This document shows, one piece after another, positions 1 to 17,085 of a DNA stretch of 64,000 bases. Made by a program: the position numbers and the translations under genes. Numbering within the stretch: position 1 is the stretch's first letter; each line of letters opens with the position of its first letter. A model generated the notes under the pieces. The model was not told the origin of the DNA, searched no databases, and saw only the letters and a program-made list of their open reading frames with translations. Source of the DNA: Rhynchonema sp. JSB1_4 (lineage: Eukaryota; Nematoda; Chromadorea; Monhysterida; Xyalidae); contig JASAMV010008776.1 of NCBI GenBank assembly GCA_030248065.1, positions 27,650 to 91,649 of the forward strand, given 5' to 3'.

Positions 1-3000
1 CGGTGGCGGTTGCGCGTCCAAGAATTTGGGCCCTTGTCAGTTGTCACCATCTACTGTAGCTGGCTGCTGGTGAAACATTGCTGGGTGCGCCTTGACATGT
101 GAACTGGCTGATTGTGGAAATGTGGGCTCAATTCTCCAGACCCAACGTGTCGAAATCAAAAGAGAAATTCATGGTCAGATTCTGGGTGTCCCGAAACCCC
201 CACAACGATTTTGATCCAAGCAAATCTCCACACTTTTCATTGATGGCCCAGTTTGAACTGAGACCGGTTCCTGGGCACTAAATGCTCGGACCACAAAAAT
301 AGGCCCCCGGCCCACATTTGAATTTTTCTGAAAATCCCCGGTGCCCAAGTTTCAGCAAAATTGAAGTTTGTTTATATGGTTTTTCAATGACGTTCTCAGA
401 CCTAAAGCAACCTGTACTACACCTAACATGCTGCCTGGCGCTCTGTGACGTATTCATTCCCCCGATCATTCATGATACCGATTTTACGCAACGCTGACGC
501 AGTCTTTATCGCACAGCTTCGGTACAACACGCCTAGACAATATTGCTGAGGGGCTTGAGTCGACTACATTACAATTAGTCCTTCAAGATTGCCAGACTTG
601 TGTGCAATAGTATTGTCTAGCAGACTGCTGTCCACTCCCCCGCGCAGCGCGTGAGCATCGGGAAAAACTGCCAATGTGAGAATCGCACGAATGCGTGTTG
701 CGATCGTAAGGGCATCAATAAAGTTGAAGAAGGAGCGGCTTTGCTTCGTTTTTAATCACATGTAAAAAGAATCACATTGTAGAAAGAAGCGAAGTGCTCA
801 TACATGCCCTCATTGCATTTCTTATGAATGACAGAGCTCCATACCGTGCTTCGCATCATTCCTGCTTGTCATAACAAATGGCATTGCATGCTGCCTGCCA
901 TGTGCGACCTAATTTCCATTGGCACACCTGCTATGCATCGATAGAAAATCTACTTTACGCACGTACACTGTAGCTCTACACAAAACAGAGTTCGAAGTAC
1001 ACTACCCTTGGGTTTGCTCTGAAACTGTCGGTGAAATACACGAGTCATATCTCAGCCGCATTTGGGCATTAATAATCAATTGTGTCAAGGTGGTATCATG
1101 CACTTATACCAGTGTGGATGCCCTTTACATGGCTACATAAATTCCACGCATGTTTGCAACCGCTCGCTGAATTTTTCTAGCAAACTTTCTTGTTTCGCAC
1201 TATCTGTTTTGGTTTTTTATCCAACATGCAGCCCTATGCTCGGAGTGTTCTTGTCAAACAATGAGAGCGCTTGCATGAAGCAGAAGCACGCACATCCGGC
1301 CAAAGTTTGGGGCCGTATCACGTTTGAAGGCAGCGAGTAACGCGAATATGTTCGGACCATCCTGAAACTTACATAAATGTAGGCACAATTTTGATTGACC
1401 GATTTTGTCTTCGCACGGTATTGTCCAACCGTTTTGTCGTTGTCATTGTCTTCAAACTTGATACGACCACAGCACATCTGCCAAAAAAACACAGTGGCTG
1501 ATTCTTGCATTGTGTTTGCGTCGTATGTTCACTGAGTGCATCGCACTGCTCTGACGCACTTTGTATGCCAAGCAGAACGCCAATTTCAATTGCACAAAAA
1601 TTCGTCGTTCGCTGCCAAAATGGCGTTGAACTGCTATGTACAGAAAATGGGTACTCGAAATTTGCTCCAAATAAAGAACTTTATAATCGATCATATTACC
1701 TCCAGGTACCCATCTCCCCCGGTACCCAGTAAATCTTGAACAACATGTGCTGCGTGCTTGAACATGATTTCGGATGGTGTTTGTGGCACAAATTCAAATT
1801 TGTTTTTTTACCCATGCGCGCACCGCAATCGTAATGTCCATGCGTACCAGCGCTGAACCTCCCCGACAAAGTTAATTGTATGTTCGATCAAACTTGAGAA
1901 TGTTTTCCAGTTACGTGTTGGTACGTACTACCCAGACTAGACGTTGTAACACACCAAACGAACAGTTTCTGATCGCTATCAAAATGGCGACTAGATCAGT
2001 CCCGTCTTCCTTGAAAATTATATCCATGAATGTTATGCAGCCCATTCGAAATTTCATTTTCCCTGAAAGCCGGACCGCACTGATCAGCCAGTTTGAGCGT
2101 AAGTATGCCCTACTGCATGAATGCGCACTGTGTGCACCAAACTCATTCCGGTTGAGTGCGTTCGTAGCAAGTAACTTCAAATAAAGCATAGCTGCGACGC
2201 TACTACGGGTGTGTTTAACTGGCCACATGTCCATGTCCTTACCATGAGAGACACAACCTTAATGTTGGAACAAAAGTTAGACCATGGACTGGTATGTTGC
2301 GGCTTGCTTTTGTCCCACTGCGGTCAGTCTATGAAATGTTGCGTCAACTGTTCACGTCAACCATTCCACAATTAGCCGAATTGCGCGCTGCGTACTCGAT
2401 TAATCGCTTATCGGCACTCAGGGTGTTTACAGAGAGTCGAGATTAAAAAGACTTCCGGTCCTGCCTGGCTGGCACACGTGGGCACTCCCGCGTGCCCCTT
2501 CCCACTTCCCAACTATATGTGTGTACCTTCATAAACGTATACCGCAGCCCATCACACATAAAACAATTTTCACCCGTAAAACACTAGCACGTGAGCAAAC
2601 ATGGCATTTTCCACCTTTTGGTCAGCTTCATGCACTGCACCAAAAGGTACAAAAGTGCAGGTGTCCACAAGTGTTTTTCATCGAAGTGTAGCACCAGAAG
2701 CTGAAATTATAGACCACAAAACTATGTAGTTACGCAGTTTCAGCGCCGAATAAGTGTGCCGGCATGTCTCTCTCGATTTTGCACCTGTCGCTGGTTGTAA
2801 AAAAAAAACAGGCGGTATTGGTACTTTAGCTGTCGCGCTTATGCTCTGACGTTCTGGGGTGGATACGGCAACCTCTGCATACCTTTTCACTTGGTTCAAT
2901 AACCTTTGCAGTTGTCGCTGGAGATTTTGCGACACATACATACATAGATCCAGATTGAATCATTGAACTAATGAAGTCACTTGCCGCGAATTAACGGCAG

Positions 3001-3518
3001 CTCGCGTTCCTATACATACGTAACCTGATTGATACGCTGCTCAAGGGCGGTGTATGGACTTTGTCGGAGTGGGGTTGACTTGGGTTTGGTATTGACTTCG
3101 CATAAACTGTTTTCAATTAATACATCCATCCGTGAAACCTCAGCCAGCTCGCCATGGATGTCCATGTGTGTGTTACATGGAGCCACTACCGAACTGAACA
3201 ACAGCTGTTTCACAGTAGTGGTGTGTGATGTAAAAAAACAGTTTGCCAAATCAAAGTCCGGCCCAAGTCAAATCGATGCCACCCAATTGCATACCCCCCG
3301 CGCCCATGCTATTTTTGTGACCATCTGCTTTCTTGTATATACACATGTTCATAGACAGTGGGTATTACGTGCAACATATACATACAACACATACATAGCT
3401 AGATGTTTGTCGGGCTCTAGAAAGCAACGCTAGCTTGTTACATACCCAGGGGTGCAGGTAAACAGGCATTTGGTACACACATGTATAGGTGTTTACGTCC
3501 GTTCTTGTAACTAAAGGT
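1..3518. other. No gene recognised
   Basis: I see no conserved protein, no chain of exons with matching phases and no RNA gene here. Open frames are short and overlap on both strands. One copy of the 8-mer TGAAACAT lies at 71–78. The stretch is probably intergenic or part of a long upstream intron. Confidence 0.5.
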
Positions 3519-3656
3519 TCGAGCCGGACCGCGAGTTCGGGATCGGAATCGGGACCAAGATGACAAACTTTTGCGATTGGGATTCGGAATTGGGATAAGA
3601 GTGCGTGCATCGGCATTGGCAAAAGTTCGGGATTCGGGATCGGTATCAGAGCAAAT
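3519..3656. repeat. Degenerate CGGGATCGGAAT-type repeat, cluster 1
   Basis: Imperfect reiterations of GTTCGGGAT, TCGGAATCGGGA and GGGATTGGGA run through this stretch. A second cluster lies about 450 bp downstream and a third, in the opposite orientation, near 59.7 kb. It looks like a decayed hexamer-based satellite or a repeated segment of a larger element. No coding potential is evident. Confidence 0.6.
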
Positions 3657-4103
3657 ACTTTTCATGATAGTTTTGCATAACTTTTGGTGATCATTTCATG
3701 TTTTTGTAATGCGAACTTATGTATTTAAAAATACTTTGGCGTTACTATTTGCACTGGAACCTGCGTAAAGTGGTGCCAGGTTTTGCACGCATATTTTTAC
3801 AGTCCATTTTTCATTGTTTCCAAGAACTGATGGCTATCTTTATTTGCCAGCTCAGAAATTTTCAAAACTCAGACAAGAACGGCTGATAATACCTGTTTAC
3901 ATAATTGTTCCTTAATTTTCTATGTGTGAAATAACCAGGTTCTGGGAAAAAGTCGTTTTAAAATGCTGGCAATTATTAGCTGAGCTCGGATTACACAACG
4001 ACAACGACAGTTTCTAAGAGCGACAGAAAAATGCTAAAAAAACCAATGATTTTGTACAGAAAATGCAGACAGTCGAGTTTTGCGAAAAGGTACTCAAAGG
4101 TTT

Positions 4104-4203
4104 GCGGGAAAAGTTCGGGATCGGAATCTGGATTAGAATTCGGGACCGGGATCGGCATCGAGTTTAATTTCCAAAAACCCTCCGGGATTGGGATCCCGTT
4201 CAA
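4104..4203. repeat. Degenerate CGGGATCGGAAT-type repeat, cluster 2
   Basis: Same motif family as 3519–3656, with units such as AAGTTCGGGATCGGAATC, TTCGGGACCGGGATCGG and CCGGGATTGGGATCCCG. Orientation is the same as cluster 1. Confidence 0.6.
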
Positions 4204-4750
4204 ACCCTGGTCATGACTGCATACATGCGCGGCCCCCTCAGTTGTGGAAGTTATAACTGAGATGTATGGAGTGCCAATTGCCCAGTACATAGGTCTCTCA
4301 AGCTCCAGACTGTGCAGGTGTGGTACAGCACTCCACACTGATTTTGTTTTGCACAGGTATGATCTGCGCACAGTATGGTCATTCATTACGAATTGAAGCT
4401 TGGCGTTAACATACTGTGCATACAGGCATCTCTGTGATCTATCCTTGAGCGCAATACACCGTAACGTGTGATTACTGTACAGCCGTTTGTTATAGCCTCG
4501 CCAGAAGTTGTCCCACGTGCACCGTGGTTTGTTCGTTATAAAATCTAATCAATCCGGTTTTCGCCCTAACGCTTGCACATTACGATTTTTCACACTGTTT
4601 GGTGCATTTTGGCTTACAGTTCACGCTGTGAGCAGGTTCCAAATGTCTCAGACTGCATGTATGGCGTATATACCGAATCCGATTCCGAATAGTCATTGTA
4701 TGCCAGAATAAACCAGGCGTCAGCCAACTTTACACATAGTAAATTCTACT

Positions 4751-9940
<5,190 letters not shown>

Positions 9941-10006
9941 TGCTTAGGCTTGCGCCTATGGTTCGGCCGAGGTTAGGCCTTGGTGTGTGGTTAGGCCTAA
10001 GCCTAC
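9941..10006. repeat. Degenerate TTAGGC/GCCTAA repeat, cluster A
   Basis: Repeated GCTTAGGCTT, GGTTAGGCCTT and GGTTAGGCCTAAGCCTA. Both strands of the motif are mixed, so this is not a clean telomeric array. Related clusters lie near 17.0 and 20.4 kb. Confidence 0.6.
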
Positions 10007-10228
10007 CGCTTCAGCATAGCAGCTAATTTATATAGAATAGTCTATAATAATATTATTCACAAGCACATCACTGACTCACGCATATCCTTCATCGTACGTG
10101 TGTGCAATGTTTGCAGGTATATTTTTACGCTGGATGCCCAGTGCGGTGACTGCAGGTGTACAGCCAAATGTCCCGTGAGTGATGGAAAAAATAAGAAAGA
10201 GCAAATCAACGGCCTGATCGCGCATTAG

Positions 10229-10573
10229 ATGGCAGCCAACCCTGCGGACAACAGCATGGGTGGTATCGGCGGCGGTGCGGACCGAGCAGCAAAAAAGGAA
10301 ACGCCAAGCGGTTCGGCCAAAGCAGTAACATACTATAAACAAAGACAAATGCGACCAAACACCCTGCCCACCGTGTCCGCGACCATCAACTCGCAATTAA
10401 TGACTCTGGCCCCGCCATTGATGCATCGTCACACTGAAGATGCCGACAGCCGCAATAATGAGGATGGGTGCAGTCGCACTGATGAGCACGGGGCGAAACT
10501 GGGACCACATGGCACCGTGATGAGGGTTATGAACCAACAGAAACACAGTCGATTGGCGGAAATCGCCGAGAAT
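10229..10573 (+). CDS. Putative orphan coding exon (unknown protein)
   Basis: An ATG opens a 115-codon frame ending at a good donor (GAGAAT|GTAAGT) in phase 0. The predicted peptide is hydrophilic and low-complexity: Gly/Ala-rich start (MGGIGGGADRAAKK), then Ser/Thr/Pro and charged residues. I recognise no domain. A TGAAACAT motif lies 27 nt past the donor, the same placement seen in confirmed genes downstream, which supports a real splice site. It could be a first coding exon of a gene whose other exons I cannot see. It does not join in phase to the first ERG exon seen here, so I do not assign it to that gene. Confidence 0.35.
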
Positions 10574-10858
10574 GTAAGTGCCTGCCTGCCACATTGCGCA
10601 TGAAACATTGATTGCCGCAAATGTTAAAATAAGTACGTATATACATCCCTTGTTGGGTATGGTTGTCTGCTTTGAGGCGCATTGTAGAATGGTTGACATA
10701 CTGTGCGTTGTTCGTTTCGCATTATCTCATTTTTGCCGCTGATTCCGGGCTCCTCGTTTCGAAGGCTGTGTCAACCGTTCCACAATTACATATGTAGCTC
10801 TGTTTCGTGTAGGCTAGCCAACTCCAAAGGTAATAACGTACATGCACTTATTCGTAGG

Positions 10859-11136
10859 TATTGGTCGCACAATGACCATATAAGAATTCATCAAATCAAT
10901 TCTGATTTTCACGTTCAGTCACTCTTAACCACTGTGCTATTTGTGATTCTCACAAAACATTTTCAGCTGAAAATAATCTAGCAGATCAACCACGTTGCCG
11001 CAGCTCTGACACATTCTCTTTACTACATGCTTTGCGTGCGATCACGCAGCGCAACGTCACTGCCCCGTCCCTTTCCCTCTTCACGATTCAGGAAAAAAAT
11101 TTGACCAATTCTTATAAAGTCATTGTGCGACCAATA
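10859..11136. mobile_element. MITE-like inverted-repeat element, family 1 copy 1
   Basis: Terminal inverted repeats of about 30 bp: the left end starts TATTGGTCGCACAATGACC and the right end finishes GTCATTGTGCGACCAATA. There is no coding capacity. A second, diverged copy with the same termini lies at 38353–38614 inside an ERG intron. Length (278 bp) and structure fit a non-autonomous DNA transposon. Confidence 0.75.
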
Positions 11137-14100
11137 CACTACGGTATGTACATATGTAGTTGCACTTTCGTCGGGTGAAATATAAATCCACTACAACCAC
11201 ACAGTACCAAGTGCCCATCTCTCATTCCCCATGTTAGCAACATCTAAAACCAACATCTGCTACCGAGGCCTCACAACCACGGGCCTGGCATTCGATGGAG
11301 AAATTAACTTCAAGCGCCGCTGCCGAGGCCATACAACACGGGGTTCGAAATGTGAGTGTGTGACTGCGGCAAGCGTGTCGATGTGCAGTGTGAGGATGCT
11401 TGCTGGACTTAACAGATTTCTCATGACATACTATTTCGCTGATTTATGTTCTTCTCTGATATCCACTGATCGGACACTAACGATTTGCAGTGCAAAGTCT
11501 TTGTCATTGTCTTCACCCACAACTTGTACATTCGTGAAGACAATAACAAACAACACTGGTACGTGGACAAATGTCATGGTCCAATAACGCGCTAACAGCA
11601 TACGCGCTCATGCGAATGCTTTATGCAAGCATCTTTTGAAGCTATATACGTATTGTACCTACTCGCCTGACTCATTATTGCTCTGAACCACTCCTCGTCA
11701 AACTGATGCTAAATATACAGTACACCTTTAGGTTCCTTTGACGAGTTACGGATTTAGCGGCAACGGCTGCCTCCAGTTGCCAAGACATTTTGGACCATAG
11801 TCCATACGTGGGCGAGAAAAGTTTTGTTTGGCGTTTTCCGAATACAAGTTCATTGTCCTTGAACTAAGGCTAAAGCCCAGTCATGCGTTCTAGTCATGCA
11901 CTAAGTTGGCACTGCTTTCGACAACATGTACACGCGAGAAAATTATCGACGCCCTCATTCTTGTTGCTGTCACGGTTACTGCAACAAAAATTGAAGGTTC
12001 AGGACTTAAAAACTAATCCGTGATTATATTCCCGCGCACCCTACCCATACAAAATCATCATTAATCGGGCATGTACTTCAAGTTTTTTCCTTCCATTTTT
12101 CGCAAACAAACTTGACTGTTGCGGCGCCGTTCGTCAGTGATTGTGAGGTTGCTATTCGATTTGAAAAATAATGGTTATCAAGTGGAACAGGTTCAGCAGA
12201 AAGCGAAAAAAGGAGCAGACTAAAACAGTGAGTGCGGGTGACGCAACAAATCACTGCACTGTGCACGCACATTTGAAACTGCTGTGTGTGTGTGTGTTTG
12301 CCAATGTTTCACGAATCAATGTTAATTCGTTTACGGTATACCTACATTATGCTGTGTCGTCTGGATGTGGGCGTCAAAGTTCGCACTTCCGGCCTGACGA
12401 TTTCTTTGGGTACTTTTGTCAATTCAATTATGGGTACTATTACAAGTTCGGGTGCTCTCGCGCGTTGCTTTTGAAGTTTGCTCCGACAGAGTGTGATGTG
12501 CGAATGATCTACACGTCTACATACAACTTGGATTGAACCATAATTTTTTGTGTCACAAGAATACTGTACAAATTCTTTAACGACAAATCCGTTTCCTGAC
12601 TGAATACCTCAATCATGTTTGCGTCCAACCTTGTGCGACATTACGTGCTGGCACCAACGGTGGAGCATTTCGCTGAAATTTCAGAAATTGAACAAGATCG
12701 CATGGAGCGATCAGCTTCCCAGGTCGGAGGAACGAACCGCTATTGGGCTGCTTTTGAACATTAGCCTCGGTAGTTGATTGGTCTCGGACTTGGGGCTAGC
12801 CTGGCCAGAGTTTTGGTCAACCGCATGTTTGTATCAGACTTTCCGCGATTGGTGTCAATCACTCAACCAGCATAAAAGTTGTTTTATTTATAGTCTGGAA
12901 ACAACGTTCACGCAGGTCGAATATATTTTCATCTCGATTCGAAGGGGTTTTGAACTTTTACACTTTTAATCAAGCTCGGACCAAACGGTCGGTCCGAGAC
13001 CAATCCCGGACCGAAGTTGATGTTTACTGCCGCCCTTCATGAATCAACATAGCGCATGGACCCTCAATGTGCGTATTGTGCCCATGTGCTTGTGTCTCGT
13101 GATGAAAACAGCTCTGACAACAACCTGGGTGCTTATATACCAACCAATATCGCCTCATAAAAAGTGTCATAATCGTCTGACATCTGGGCATGTGTCCGAT
13201 TTTCAAATTTCTCTTTGCCATGACCGACTCTGGTGGACCAACGACTGGCAAACCTGCTGCTGCTTGTGCTTATTTGTTATCATATCAGCAACAGATGCTC
13301 TGGATTTCATGGGGGATCTCGTCGTCTTTTACATTTCTCCTTCAATAAAAGTCCACGATGGAGCGTTGTTACCCGAGAACGGATTCGTTATGTTTGTTCA
13401 CGAATTCATATTCATTCATTTTCACACTTCCCAGCCTACCAATCGTAACAGCAGCGCGTCGATTTCAAATATGGACCCAGATCCCGCTCACACGTTGTTT
13501 ATTCAGTGTTTGATGTCACACCACCCACACCTCTTTAGGTATTCCTGTTTACCTGGGGCTTCCACAGCCCTTATCCACACTCACTGCACCACGCGACCAC
13601 ACGAATAAATATGGATCACCTCCTACCAGATACCCACACTGCCAGTATTCCAATGTCGAGCAATATCTAACCTGATCGTGACCCTGATATGCCAAGGGTG
13701 GGATTTCGCAACTTCACAACTGAAACGATCGTGCGACATCGGGTGAGCCACAATTGCACATTTCACGACAAATGCACATGCGCATCATTGTGCCTACCTT
13801 GATAGGCTTTAGGTTTTATTCAAGCCTATCCAAAGGTTTCATGTTTCCTTATGCAATGCTTTGTCTGTAGTGTATATTTACCTGAGAGGAAATATAAAAC
13901 TTCTGCATGTGCGCCACACCGATGTGCCGGGCTCAGTGACGTTGGTTTGTTTAGCCCTGCTTTCGCAGACAGATTGGCAGTTGAAACTCATAGAAAATCC
14001 AAAACTTAGTTTGTTGCGCAAGAGGGTTGTTACTTGCTGATGTTTCAAATGGCACAGATTCATATGACGCCCACATCACGTTGGGATCTTCACCTATAGA

Positions 14101-14671
14101 TCAAGTTTCCGATGCAAAGCAAATAGTGCCGTTCAATCCTTTTTTGATTCTATAATTTTGTGTGCGACATTTTTCCAGCCAGGAGCAACACCAAAATGGA
14201 CCACCCTGTAAGATCACGAGGAACCAACGTACTGTCTTGCACAGCACGGCCACAAAGAACATTCATCGTACTTTTTCGTCTCTGCCTTCAGTTGTGCACC
14301 AAGCTATGGTGCGCTTTCTCTTTCGCTCCGCTGATTTCGGGTGGGTATCCAACTTTCATACCTCACGTAAACACTGCAGTGCGCTTCGGCATACGGAATA
14401 GGTTTGGTTGTGGTCTGAGCGGTCTTTTGTCATCTTTTATCTTGAATTGCAAATCTCGTCCCCAATATACTGGGTACCAGCAGTTAATTAACCTATTGAG
14501 TCCATCTGCACCATTCCGTACCGAATGGCAAAGCTGTCGGGCTATTAGTCACGCACCCCAATCGCCTGCGTGTGCTTCTTGTGTTTTTTCTCGCACGCTT
14601 TGTGAGATAATTGTATTGTAGTTGATGCTGCTGTTTGATGCACTGCTGGACTGGTATACGCACTGGCAGAC

Positions 14672-14740
14672 AGTCACCACGTGACCATCTGGTGCATTTG
14701 CACTGACGATGACCCAGTGAACTGCTTCGCCTGTCCGTGA
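14672..14740 (-). repeat. Dispersed 65-bp repeat, copy 1
   Basis: On the minus strand this reads GGTCATCGTCAGTGCAAATG, then CACCAGATGGTCACGTGG. It is one of about ten copies of a family found mostly in introns of the window. Confidence 0.7.
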
Positions 14741-17019
14741 AAGTACATGAATACATAGGTTAAAACCGGCGAAGTTCCCCAAAATCGACGATATCGGTCG
14801 TGCATCAACTACCTGACAACAAGCATTGAGTTTCTGCCTTTGGGCGTGACATTTTATGCATGCAGCTACATACGTAACCGGCATTAACAGCTTTGGGTGT
14901 GTGTGATTGATGTTGCTTGATGACTGCTATTGAAGTGTACGGCGCGCGCGTTAAACGGCTGCAGCAAACACGGAACACCACCGCCTTTGGTTATTTATCG
15001 TAAGATTGATGTATTTGTTCACAGCACGCGCGCAGCTTGCGGCAGTGCATAGACTTGGATCGCTTCCTCGAATTATGTTTAAAAACGCTGTGCCGACCAG
15101 GTACTGATACATATAAGTGGTACCACTGCTTTAGGACATATTTTTAAGAGCACAGTTGAACATTTGCAAGAGCGCGTTCCTGGGGCACAAAATCATAATT
15201 ATACTTTTGAAAAATTCATGATCATCTCTTGCTCTGTCTGGTCTGATCTGATCCCAAGTCTCTGCTGCTATTTCTGTCGTGACGTGAGTGATGAGTGTGT
15301 TGTTTGTGTTCAAAATAGCCAAAGTGAGCAATGTTGTCAACAGTCCAAGCCGTGTCAGTCAAAACATTACTTGTCTGCAGCGGTGCAATATTATTGTGCA
15401 ACTTTACGAAAAGTCAATTGCAGTGTGTTTTCGCAGCGCTGGCGTCCGACGCGTGCCTGTGTGTGTTTTAGCACAGCATTTATTTGCTTTTCAGTTGATG
15501 TTTCATGCAACGCTCCAGAGTGAACGCGCAAGCAAGCCTTGTTCTTGTTGAAGGCAAACTGTTTGGTGCCCTGTGTGCCTGCAGCTTGAAATTGTACGGA
15601 CAAAACTCATCTGGTCGGACTTGTACTGAGTTTCCACTGATCCAAAACTTTTAAAACGATCAAGAGAGGTATACAATTGCTAATACTCTGGCATTCCGCC
15701 TACAACGGCTTCCTGTGACGTAGACACATTACAGCGCTGTGTAGAACGGGTCGTTCTAGACCGCCGTGGCGACAAGGAACGAATTATGATACCACATGTC
15801 CTTCCTATCTTTAAGCTTGCTAAGAACCTTGACGTATTAAAGCGAGTCGTTAGCATCATTTTGTCAGCGATTATACGCGCTGTTTATGCACAATATGCCT
15901 ATGAGCGCCTGCTCACTTCATTCTCGCAATTGCAGCAACATTAATTGTCAGGTCCGAGATGAACACTGTGTTCTTCGACTTGGTTCATTTGATGTCCAAA
16001 CATAGGCTCGTCGTCCGGGCTGCGCTGCAATTGTGTAAATGGCACTTTCCTCCTTTGTCCAAGTTTGTTATACTTTACCGCAAACATCGCACTGTGGCTA
16101 TGCAAGTTTATAGACAAGTAATAATTTTATTCGGCGCTTGTGCTGGCGTGGGGTCTCCAACAGAGCGCTTTTATGTACGTATCATCTATCGGTACCTAAT
16201 AGACATATCTTGCAATAGGGCCCTCATCGTGTGGTCTCTAGGTTATGTTGTGCGTGCGGTTGGGTGAAGAACCAACCAACTTGTAATATTTTCAATACAC
16301 CCACACGCAGCAAGCTTTGTGGCCGCACCACAACAGAGGGTTCGCGGTCCAAAAGCAAGCGTTTGCCATCATCACATTGTGGAGATGAGATCTCGTTTTG
16401 TGGGCTGCCACCAGAAGTCAAGATATTTTAAATACTACGCATCACAGCAAGCTTCGATATTCTGCGGATGGACGACGTTTATGTAAATGAACGTACGGCA
16501 TCAGGAAGCCAACTCAAAATTTATATAATATTCTTTGTTGTTCTTCTTGCTTGTTGTGCAACAACATTGTTTTCGACCCGACCATCGACATAATTGTTGT
16601 TTTTGAATCATCTGCATGCAGCATACGATGCGTGTGTGGTCATAAATAAAGGGACACGCAAAGCCAACATGACGACACGATGACAACCACGACGAAGACG
16701 ACCAGGCGACAATGCCGTTTTATGTGAACCCTGTGAGTCCAACCAGTAATACTACAAGTTGAGAATGCTCAATAGTTTCTGTTGCTCAAATTTGTTATCC
16801 ACATGCTCCGTGGTGTGCGTGCGATTATGCGGTTGCGCATTGTTTGGTATCTGCTGGTGCGCGTTTGAATTTTTATCCTTTTTTTTGATCGTGAATTTTT
16901 CAGTCGCTTCAAACCAAAGAGATGTGCCGTTATTGGGTACACACGCTGGACATGTGGTGGCGCCGGCGCAGTTCGAAAGTAAGCCAGGGCACTACTATAG
17001 CACAGCTCATACCCAGCAG

Positions 17020-17085
17020 GGGTTTGGGCTTAGGCCTAGGCCAATCGCAACCTAAGCCTGGTGTGGGCCTAAGCCTGAGCCCAAG
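17020..17085. repeat. Degenerate TTAGGC/GCCTAA repeat, cluster B
   Basis: GGGCTTAGGCCTAGGCC, CCTAAGCCTGG and GGGCCTAAGCCTGAGCCC follow one another with short spacers. Related to the clusters at 9941 and 20401. Confidence 0.6.

Noticed and set aside
9941..10006. Telomeric array
   Set aside because: Units are degenerate and on both strands, with ordinary sequence on both sides.
12171..12227. Short basic frame (MVIKWNRFSRKRKKEQTK) ending at ACA|GTGAGT, resembling an alternative first exon
   Set aside because: Only 19 codons, no acceptor or family match, and no downstream partner in phase; could be chance.
14160..14621. 153-codon open frame
   Set aside because: No recognisable domain, overlaps other frames, no splice context.
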